From an uncultured Clostridia bacterium (GTDB lineage Bacteria > Bacillota > Clostridia > Lachnospirales > CAG-274): a DNA stretch of 8,413 bases. This document shows positions 1 through 5,113 of this stretch, piece by piece. The notes under the pieces are model-generated. The model was not told the DNA's origin. It made no database searches and saw nothing but the letters and a program-made list of their open reading frames with translations. Numbering within the stretch: position 1 is the stretch's first letter; the number at the start of each line of letters is the position of its first letter. The position numbers and the translations under genes were made by a program. Where the stretch lies: contig CANRCU010000086.1 of the NCBI GenBank assembly GCA_947629215.1, forward strand, positions 1 to 8,413, given 5' to 3'.

Positions 1-261
1 GGTAAAGATATTACAAAGGAAGGCATCAATGCCGCTATGAAGGCTGCCGCTAACGAATCTTTCGGTTATAACGAGGACGAGATCGTTTCTTCCGATATTG
101 TAGGTATGAGATTCGGTTCATTGTTCGACGCAACACAGACCATGGTTTCAAAGGTATCCGATGACGAATATCAGGTACAGGTTGTTTCTTGGTATGACAA
201 TGAAAATTCTTACACAAGCCAGATGGTAAGAACAATCAAATATTTCTCGGAGTTAGCTTAA
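1..261 (+). CDS. gap: Glyceraldehyde-3-phosphate dehydrogenase, C-terminal part (5' end outside window)
   Basis: This is the last 86 codons of type I GAPDH, the cytosolic glycolytic enzyme that oxidises and phosphorylates glyceraldehyde 3-phosphate to 1,3-bisphosphoglycerate using NAD+. The reading frame is open from base 1 and ends at TAA 259-261. Seen in the sequence: the catalytic-domain motif SSDIVG followed by SLFDATQT, and the family's end signature VSWYDNENSYTSQMVRTI with its conserved Asn-Glu and Tyr near the nicotinamide pocket. Full-length enzymes are about 335 residues, so roughly the last quarter is present. A strong terminator follows 12 nt after the stop, so nothing downstream is expected to be co-transcribed. 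The family call is secure. The NAD+ preference is from family knowledge, because the N-terminal cofactor domain is not in the window. Confidence 0.97.
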   Translation, partial: GKDITKEGINAAMKAAANESFGYNEDEIVSSDIVGMRFGSLFDATQTMVSKVSDDEYQVQVVSWYDNENSYTSQMVRTIKYFSELA

Positions 262-273
262 TTCCGTCTATCG

Positions 274-300
274 GGGCTGTCTGCTGACAGCCCTTTTTTT
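274..300 (+). terminator. Rho-independent terminator of gap
   Basis: A perfect 8-bp GC-rich stem, GGGCTGTC (274-281) with GACAGCCC (286-293), has a 4-nt TGCT loop and is followed directly by seven T (294-300). It lies 12 nt after the gap stop codon. Confidence 0.95.
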
Positions 301-332
301 GACGCAACGCATTTAAAGCGCTTATTTTTTTA

Positions 333-361
333 TTGAAATTTTCCGGACTTGGATATATAAT
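333..361 (+). promoter_or_regulatory. Sigma-70/SigA-type promoter for the 427-1310 two-gene unit
   Basis: The -35 box TTGAAA (333-338) and the perfect -10 box TATAAT (356-361) are separated by 17 nt. The predicted transcription start is near 368, giving a 5'UTR of about 58 nt before the ATG at 427. It sits after the gap terminator, so it is the expected promoter for the next two genes. A TTATTCACA element lies at 378-386, just downstream of the predicted start. Confidence 0.75.
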
Positions 362-377
362 TATATTAAGGAAGATA

Positions 378-386
378 TTATTCACA
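378..386 (+). promoter_or_regulatory. TTATTCACA element (DnaA-box-like) at about +10 of the 333-361 promoter
   Basis: The nonamer TTATTCACA matches the bacterial DnaA-box consensus TTATNCACA exactly. It lies 16 nt downstream of the -10 box, so a bound protein would interfere with early transcription. The same element occurs at 8173-8181, and an 8/9 copy at 8142-8150, around the predicted ftsE promoter. A single nonamer is weak evidence; only the match itself is seen. Confidence 0.3.
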
Positions 387-426
387 GGTCTTGTCATTAA
401 TCGGCTAACATTTTACGGGTGATATT

Positions 427-624
427 ATGAATATTTTAGAGAAATTATTTCAGATACTTTCAAAAGGCTTTGATTTTTCAAAATCCTTTACCAAAGACGA
501 TGACACAAAAGATATACTTATAGGTATATCCGCAATATTTGCGCTTTGCGTTACCGCAGTAAAGGTCTTTGAAAATATACAAAGCATAAAAAGATTGACA
601 AAAATAACCAAAAAAGCAAGGTGA
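427..624 (+). CDS. Small single-span membrane protein, 65 aa, unknown function
   Basis: I do not recognise this protein. It has an amphipathic, charged N-terminal half (residues 1-28, with a DDDTKD acidic patch), one hydrophobic segment at about residues 29-47 (ILIGISAIFALCVTAVKVF), and a strongly basic tail (KRLTKITKKAR). The basic tail suggests the C-terminus faces the cytoplasm. The start at 427 has a GGGTGAT ribosome binding site (417-423), rather close to the ATG. Support for a real gene: a near-consensus promoter 66 nt upstream, no competing long frame, and a 3' end that carries the ribosome binding site of the DUF2461 gene only 5 nt before that gene's ATG. This tight spacing implies translational coupling. 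It could be a small membrane factor working with DUF2461, but that is inference from position only. Confidence 0.65.
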   Translation: MNILEKLFQILSKGFDFSKSFTKDDDTKDILIGISAIFALCVTAVKVFENIQSIKRLTKITKKAR

Positions 625-629
625 ATCAT

Positions 630-1310
630 ATGTTTGACGGTTTTAACGAATTAACAAACGAATTTTTGGTAGGGATACGTTTTAATAACAACAAAGAATG
701 GTTCGGCGAACATAAGGAAATGTATCGGCAAAATGTTCATATGCCTATATCCGAACTTGCGGAGGATATTTACTCGCGTATGCATAAAGCCTACCCCGAT
801 TTTGAAGAAAGACCGAAAATATCGCGTGTAAACAGGGATATTCGCTTTTCAAAAAACAAAAATCCCTACAAAGAATGTAAATGGTTTTTTCTTCGTGCCG
901 ACGGAAAGCCCGATATAGTTTATTCTCGCCCGACATTCTTTTTTGAAATGTCGCCCGATTGGTGGCGCTACGGTTTTTTCTTTGCGCCGAATCCTGCGGG
1001 TATGCAGGCATACCGTAAAAGAATCGACGCTCATCCTGCCGAGATGAAAAAAATAATTGATATTTACAATTCACAGAATGTTTTTGAAATGTCGGGTGAA
1101 AATTACAAACGTATTTTCAACAAAGAGCTTGGACCCTGTCTGACAGACTGGTATCAAAAGAAATATCTCGATTTTGTAAGTATGCACGGTTATTCGGAAA
1201 AGATTTTCTATAAAGCGGCTCTTGCGGATAAAATATTTAACGATTTTAAGACTGTATATCCCATATATGAATATTTTGACAGTATAGGAAAAAACGGTGT
1301 GCCCAAATAA
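630..1310 (+). CDS. DUF2461 / TIGR02453 family protein, 226 aa
   Basis: A member of the DUF2461 (TIGR02453) family of widespread soluble proteins of unknown biochemical role. Recognisable family landmarks are NNNKEWF (residues 19-25), a basic-aromatic block RVNRDIRFSKNKNPYK (66-81), the aromatic stretch FFFEMSPDWWRYGFFF (103-118) and a following GMQAYRKRI (124-132). The length of 226 residues is usual for the family, so it looks complete. No signal peptide or membrane span is visible, so it is probably cytosolic. I chose the ATG at 630 because AAGGTGA (618-624) sits 5 nt upstream. A GTG at 621 is in frame but overlaps that site and the previous stop, and has no Shine-Dalgarno sequence of its own. 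The stop codon lies in the loop of the terminator. The function is unknown; the family assignment is by recognised motifs. Confidence 0.9.
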   Translation: MFDGFNELTNEFLVGIRFNNNKEWFGEHKEMYRQNVHMPISELAEDIYSRMHKAYPDFEERPKISRVNRDIRFSKNKNPYKECKWFFLRADGKPDIVYSRPTFFFEMSPDWWRYGFFFAPNPAGMQAYRKRIDAHPAEMKKIIDIYNSQNVFEMSGENYKRIFNKELGPCLTDWYQKKYLDFVSMHGYSEKIFYKAALADKIFNDFKTVYPIYEYFDSIGKNGVPK

Positions 1311-1329
1311 AGCGGCACACCGTTTTTTT
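1289..1329. terminator. Bidirectional terminator between DUF2461 gene and adh
   Basis: A 9-bp perfect stem, CGGTGTGCC (1295-1303) with GGCACACCG (1314-1322), has a 10-nt loop that contains the DUF2461 stop codon TAA (1308-1310). On the + strand it is followed by seven T (1323-1329). On the - strand the six A at 1289-1294 become a T tract. It therefore works as an intrinsic terminator for both convergent transcripts; the adh stop is only 17 nt away. Confidence 0.93.
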
Positions 1330-1346
1330 ATGATATATTGATTTTA

Positions 1347-2528
1347 TCAGAAATCAACTTCTGTTCCATAGAATGTGCATTTAAAGAGTTTTGCCATCTG
1401 TTCGGGAGTTATTGTTCTTGGGTTTGAACCTGTGCATGCATCATTAACTGCATTTTCAGCGATAGCATCAAGTTTCTCAAGGAACTCTGCTTCCTGTACG
1501 CCAAATTCCTGTATAGTTTTAGGAATATTCATCAAGCGGTTAAATTCCTCTATTTTTGCAATAAGGGCATTTACCTGCGATTTTTCGGAAGTGCCGCCAA
1601 GACCGACTCTTCTTGCAATATCCGCATATCTTCTCATAGCCTCTGGTTCATGAGCATTGTATTTGATAACATAAGGCAGATATATAGCGTTTGCGCAGCC
1701 GTGAGGAATATGTCCCGTTGAGAAGGCAGCGCCTGTCTTATGAGCCATTGAGTGAACTATACCCAAAAGAGCATTTGAGAAAGCCTGTCCCGCAAGGCAC
1801 TGAGCATAGTGCATCTGTTCTCTTGCATCCATATCCATATTGTATGATGCAGGCAGATAGTCAAATACCATTTCGATCGCCTTTATAGCAAGGGGATCTG
1901 TAAAAGGACTGTTAAGTGTGGATACAAACGCTTCTATTGCGTGTGTCAAAGCGTCCATGCCTGTATATGCAACCTGCTTGATAGGCAGTTTTTCAACCAA
2001 TGCAGGGTCAACTATAGCAACATCGGGTGTGATCTCAAAATCTGCCAAAGGATATTTGATACCCTTTGCATAATCCGTTATAACGGAAAATGCCGTTACC
2101 TCGGTAGCCGTACCGGAAGTTGACGGTATAGCACAGAATTTAGCCTTTGTTCTGAGTTTGGGGAAGTTGAACGGTGTGCAAAGATCCTCAAAAGTAGTTT
2201 CGGGATATTCATAGAATGCCCACATAGCCTTTGCTGCATCAATAGCGGAACCGCCGCCGATAGCAACTATCCAGTCGGGATCGAATTCAGTCATTGCAGC
2301 TGCGCCCTTCATTACGGTTTCTACCGAAGGATCGGGTTCAACGCCCTCATAAAATTTAACTTCCATACCGGCTTCTTTAAGATAAGCCTCTGTCTTATCG
2401 AGGAAACCGCCCTTTTTCATTGAGCTGCCACCCGATACAACAATAGCTTTTTTGCCCGAAAGATTTTTTAAATTTTCAAGTGCATCCTTCCCATAATATA
2501 AATCCCTCGGTAATGTAAATCTTGCCAT
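1347..2528 (-). CDS. Iron-containing (group III) alcohol dehydrogenase, 393 aa
   Basis: A cytosolic Fe(II)-dependent alcohol dehydrogenase, expected to reduce acetaldehyde, butyraldehyde or similar aldehydes to alcohols and so regenerate NAD(P)+ in fermentation. The N-terminal dinucleotide domain shows GGGSAIDAAK (91-100) and PSTSGTATEV (135-144). Metal ligands by family alignment are D192 and H196 (GMDALTHAIEA), H259 (VHSMAHK) and H276 (IPHG). The C-terminus ends with DACTGSNPRTITPEQM and KCTFYG, typical of the clostridial subgroup and of the ADH half of AdhE. Residues 32-35 read SGGS where NAD-specific relatives such as FucO carry Asp; YqhD-like NADPH enzymes have a glycine-rich GGGS there, so NADPH preference is plausible but unproven. 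The ATG at 2526-2528 has an ideal AAGGAGGT site (2536-2543), 7 nt away. The gene is monocistronic, with its own promoter and terminator. The exact substrate cannot be read from sequence. Confidence 0.95.
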   Translation of the reverse strand: MARFTLPRDLYYGKDALENLKNLSGKKAIVVSGGSSMKKGGFLDKTEAYLKEAGMEVKFYEGVEPDPSVETVMKGAAAMTEFDPDWIVAIGGGSAIDAAKAMWAFYEYPETTFEDLCTPFNFPKLRTKAKFCAIPSTSGTATEVTAFSVITDYAKGIKYPLADFEITPDVAIVDPALVEKLPIKQVAYTGMDALTHAIEAFVSTLNSPFTDPLAIKAIEMVFDYLPASYNMDMDAREQMHYAQCLAGQAFSNALLGIVHSMAHKTGAAFSTGHIPHGCANAIYLPYVIKYNAHEPEAMRRYADIARRVGLGGTSEKSQVNALIAKIEEFNRLMNIPKTIQEFGVQEAEFLEKLDAIAENAVNDACTGSNPRTITPEQMAKLFKCTFYGTEVDF

Positions 2529-2540
2529 TTTATATACCTC

Positions 2541-2580
2541 CTTAAAATTTTATTTTAAGCGAATTTTGCCCTTCGCTTAA
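2541..2580 (-). promoter_or_regulatory. Two mutually exclusive hairpins in the adh 5'UTR
   Basis: The leader carries a perfect 9-bp inverted repeat, TTAAGCGAA (2555-2563) with TTCGCTTAA (2572-2580), separated by 8 nt. A second one, CTTAAAA (2541-2547) with TTTTAAG (2553-2559), has a 5-nt loop and shares bases 2555-2559 with the first. The second hairpin would pair the first three bases (AAG) of the AAGGAGGT ribosome binding site (2536-2543); the first would leave the site free. Both lie between the predicted transcription start and the adh ATG. The 9-bp repeat could instead be a protein operator. Only the repeats are seen; regulation is inferred. Confidence 0.4.
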
Positions 2581-2592
2581 TATACGTTTGAA

Positions 2593-2699
2593 TTTTGAAA
2601 AATCCCTATATTTATATATTAGATGTCTTTTTCAAAAAAGTCAAGAGTTTTTGAAAAAATTTAGAAATTTTTTTGAAATAATTGAAACATTTCAAAAAT
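2593..2699. repeat. Cluster of TTTTSAAAA motifs over the adh promoter
   Basis: Near-palindromic T-run/C-or-G/A-run units are centred at 2597, 2633, 2653, 2675 and 2693. The pair TTTTTCAAAAA (2628-2638) and TTTTTGAAAAA (2648-2658) forms a perfect 11-bp inverted repeat with centres 20 bp apart, and the adh -35 box lies in the 9-bp gap. A 14-bp dyad TTGAAA-CA-TTTCAA (2682-2695) lies further upstream. This could be an operator, phased A-tracts that bend DNA, or UP-element-like sequence. Confidence 0.45.
2616..2644 (-). promoter_or_regulatory. Sigma-70/SigA-type promoter of adh
   Basis: Read on the - strand, the -35 box is TTGACT (2639-2644) and the -10 box is TAATAT (2616-2621), with a 17-nt spacer. 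The predicted start is near 2608, giving a leader of about 80 nt. The -35 matches consensus at 5 of 6 positions, the -10 at 4 of 6. An inverted repeat of two 11-bp arms flanks the -35 box. Confidence 0.6.
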
Positions 2700-2816
2700 C
2701 GGATTATTTATTTTTAACAATTTTTCGACAAGTAATCGGAATTTTTACTAATTTTGTACAAACACGGACTTTATTTTATAAATAAGCAGGGCTTTGCCGT
2801 CGGTTATGAGCATACC

Positions 2817-2868
2817 AAAATATAAAAGAACGTGATAAAGCGGCATAAAGCCGACTTTTATCACGTTC
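2817..2868 (-). terminator. Terminator of the ftsE-ftsX-hydrolase-propeller operon, overlapping the last stop codon
   Basis: On the - strand an outer 12-bp stem (2857-2868 with 2828-2839) encloses an inner CGGC/GCCG stem with a 5-nt loop (2841-2853). It is followed by the T-rich tail TTTTATATTTT (2827 down to 2817). The TGA stop of the propeller gene (2861-2863) lies inside the ascending stem, so a terminating ribosome would physically cover part of the hairpin. Confidence 0.8.
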
Positions 2869-5083
2869 CTACACTGTAAAGAGAACTCAATCCGCTGTCA
2901 TCGGCATTTGCCGACAGCATATTTTCGGATAAGGTAAAATATTTTCCGTTGAGATAGGCAATATCCGTTATCCTGCGGTTTGTTTCACCCTCGGCATTGT
3001 GTGTTATCCTGCCTTTGAAAACAGGCGTATTGTTTTCGCTTATGGTATAAATGTAAACGCCGTTGTATTTTTCTGCCGACACTTCGTTTTCCTTAACAAA
3101 AAGGCTCAAATCAAATGCCATTTCGCTGTCAACTATATTTTTTGTTCCTATGGGCGTAATACGGCTGCCCGCATCTCCTATGGAATCACCCGAAGTTTTT
3201 TCGGCGCTGTCTTTAAGCGCCCACATACTTATTTCGGCATTGTCCGACTCGGTATCCCTGCCAAGCCCGACAGCAGATGTTTCATATGTTTTTATATATT
3301 CAACACCGTTTAATTCAAAAAATGTCTTTTCCTGCGGCAGAATCACGGTGCGTGGTTCTTCCTCGCCGCCGGACTCGTCATAGACCTGTGAAAGCCTCAC
3401 TATCAGCATATCCGTCTTATCTTTGTTGATAAGATATACTTTATCACCAAGACAGCTGACAGCAGAAAGCTCAGGGATAGACAGTTCAATACTGTTATCC
3501 GTTTCCAAAAGTTCGTTTACGGCGCAGAACATGCTTTGCTTATCTTTTTCAACAACAGCTGCATAGCCGTACATCGTTTTTTCCAGCGCCGTAAGACTGC
3601 CGTCTATTCTTCCGCGTGTAAATACCCCGCTGCTCAGATTGACCCTGTAAAGGTTTGTGAATTTTATTGAAGAAACATTATTTTCGGTCGGTAAACTGCC
3701 TGATGCACTGAAGGTTATATAATTCTGACCCAGCACAAAATCATTGCCGACACCTAAAAATACATCCGTATCTACGGACCGCTGTATATCCGCCATATCA
3801 AAACGAAAGACCGAAACAAAATCATTATCCCGCATTTCTGGCAGATACTTTATTTCCTCAAAACTAACTTCGGTCGTTTTGTTGAGATCACAATATGACG
3901 GCGCATGGTAACCGTTGTCATCGGCAAGCTCGAAAGCATTTTTTCTGACCGAAAGACAAAGTGAATTATCGAATTTTTGTTTTTTCACCAATTCCCCGTC
4001 CGCAAAGAACCAGCGTTTTATCACAGGCTCTTTTCTGCTGACCGCATCATAGCAAATAAGAAGCATTCCTTCGCCGTTTACAGTCTTTTCATTGGGTTCG
4101 ACATTTGTTTCTTCCTCATTTTCAAAATGCATTTCGTTTATGGGCATGACCGCATTTTTGCCATTGCCGATAACAAACAGCATCTCGTCATAGGTCATAA
4201 CGCTTTCGGGTGTGACACCCGAGGGAAGCTCTATCTCCGACACTGCATTCTCCGCCGCTGTTTCGTTGCTGTCTATTATAACTATCTTACCGCCGACAAC
4301 AGCATATATATAATCGTCAATATAAGCAAATTTCTCGCTTTGGCTGTTATTAAGCAGCACATCTTCGTCTTTTTGAGCATTGTCTTTTACATTATCCTTT
4401 TCTTTCGGGGAATTGAATATGGTATTTTTAACGCCGATCAATTCTTTCAAATTGCTTTCGCTAAGAACAAGCGGCAGATTATTCACCTGTCGTTCTATAT
4501 CCTGCAAAAGTTCCGTTTCCTCGTCAAGGTCAAAAGCAATATTATCCTCTTTCGGGGTTATTATAAGCATTTTTTCGTTGTAAGAAAACGCCTCTTTGCC
4601 GAATACATCACAAAAAGCATCTATAGGTATATAGGCATTGCCGTTTTTATAGTACGGCATATTTTCAAGCTCTATATCCTTATCGGTCGAATTGCTTATC
4701 ACACTCGCCGTGTGTGAATCCGCCGCAAACACCACAGCCGTGTTGTCAAACCTTACAGTCGCCTGTCTTTTTGCAAAATCCTGCTCGGTAACAGCCCCGA
4801 AAGCCGACTCGAAAAAGCTGAGGGGGGCATAAAAGCAATTATTTTTAACCACAGGCGCAATATTGCGATTGCCGCCGATCATTGTCTGGCGCTTGTTAAC
4901 AAGCATAACGGGACTGCCGTCATACAGTACAACGGCATTATTCAGCCTGTCGACCAGTTTGACGGTTTCCGTTATTGGGGTATCGCCCCCGTCATTATTT
5001 CTTAAATAAAGCTGTGATACCAGCACTATACTTATCACAATAAAATAAACAAGCACTATGTTGAGAATGATCTTATTTTTCAT
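2861..5083 (-). CDS. Membrane-anchored protein: copper-amine-oxidase-like N-terminal domain plus PF09826 beta-propeller, 740 aa
   Basis: An extracytoplasmic protein of unknown function. Residues 1-27 form a signal-anchor (KNK followed by a hydrophobic run to about 26); no clear signal-peptidase site follows, so it is probably membrane-tethered. Residues about 48-177 match the copper-amine-oxidase-like N-terminal (stalk) domain: VVLYDGSPVMLVNK, IAPVVKNNCFYAPLSFF and NAYIPIDAFCDVFG. This domain is not an oxidase. Residues 180-248 are a charged linker. Residues about 250-725 match the PF09826 beta-propeller, opening with FAYIDDYIYAVVGGKIVIID and closing with GLGRDTES, YNGVYIYTIS, FKGRITH and RITDIAYLNGKYFTLSENML. 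The start ATG has AGGAAAG (5094-5100) 10 nt upstream. It is the last gene of the ftsE operon, 30 nt behind the hydrolase. A structural or regulatory role at the cell wall with FtsEX is inferred from position only. Confidence 0.85.
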   Translation of the reverse strand: MKNKIILNIVLVYFIVISIVLVSQLYLRNNDGGDTPITETVKLVDRLNNAVVLYDGSPVMLVNKRQTMIGGNRNIAPVVKNNCFYAPLSFFESAFGAVTEQDFAKRQATVRFDNTAVVFAADSHTASVISNSTDKDIELENMPYYKNGNAYIPIDAFCDVFGKEAFSYNEKMLIITPKEDNIAFDLDEETELLQDIERQVNNLPLVLSESNLKELIGVKNTIFNSPKEKDNVKDNAQKDEDVLLNNSQSEKFAYIDDYIYAVVGGKIVIIDSNETAAENAVSEIELPSGVTPESVMTYDEMLFVIGNGKNAVMPINEMHFENEEETNVEPNEKTVNGEGMLLICYDAVSRKEPVIKRWFFADGELVKKQKFDNSLCLSVRKNAFELADDNGYHAPSYCDLNKTTEVSFEEIKYLPEMRDNDFVSVFRFDMADIQRSVDTDVFLGVGNDFVLGQNYITFSASGSLPTENNVSSIKFTNLYRVNLSSGVFTRGRIDGSLTALEKTMYGYAAVVEKDKQSMFCAVNELLETDNSIELSIPELSAVSCLGDKVYLINKDKTDMLIVRLSQVYDESGGEEEPRTVILPQEKTFFELNGVEYIKTYETSAVGLGRDTESDNAEISMWALKDSAEKTSGDSIGDAGSRITPIGTKNIVDSEMAFDLSLFVKENEVSAEKYNGVYIYTISENNTPVFKGRITHNAEGETNRRITDIAYLNGKYFTLSENMLSANADDSGLSSLYSVGT

Positions 5084-5113
5084 ATTATTTCAGCTTTCCT
5101 GTTTTTTGATATA

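Larger units (their letters stand above)
2529..2860. other. 332-nt AT-rich intergenic region: adh leader and promoter, repeats, upstream terminator
   Basis: No credible gene is seen here. Running from adh outward, it holds the adh ribosome binding site (2536-2543), two overlapping inverted repeats in the adh leader (2541-2580), the adh promoter (2616-2644), a cluster of TTTTSAAAA motifs (2593-2699), and the terminator hairpin of the envelope operon (2817-2868). The part from about 2700 to 2815 is AT-rich with a small TTATTT...AAATAA dyad near 2771-2785, and I see no clear signal in it. A 65-codon + strand frame at 2588-2785 is rejected as chance, because it is built from Phe, Ile, Leu and Lys codons of this AT-rich DNA. 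Confidence 0.7.

Noticed and set aside
299..327. A second promoter with TTGACG at 299-304
   Set aside because: At 17 nt the matching -10 would be TTATTT, which is too far from consensus, and a far better promoter lies at 333-361.
621..629. GTG at 621 as the start of the DUF2461 gene
   Set aside because: It overlaps the preceding stop codon and the best ribosome binding site, which fits the ATG at 630 instead.
2682..2695. A Rex (redox repressor) operator upstream of adh
   Set aside because: TTGAAA-CA-TTTCAA is a dyad, but it does not match the Rex pattern TTGTTAA-N4-TTAACAA in sequence or spacing.
2588..2785. A 65-codon + strand frame in the adh upstream spacer
   Set aside because: It lies over the adh promoter and repeats, has no Shine-Dalgarno sequence, and consists of residues coded by polyA/T runs.
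3977..4717. A 246-codon open frame on the + strand opposite the propeller gene
   Set aside because: Antisense shadow of a gene with recognisable domains; the translation is a Phe/Ile/Tyr-rich low-information sequence.
2861..5083. The propeller protein as a copper amine oxidase
   Set aside because: Only the N-terminal stalk-like domain shared with many surface proteins is present; the catalytic oxidase domain and its topaquinone tyrosine motif are absent.
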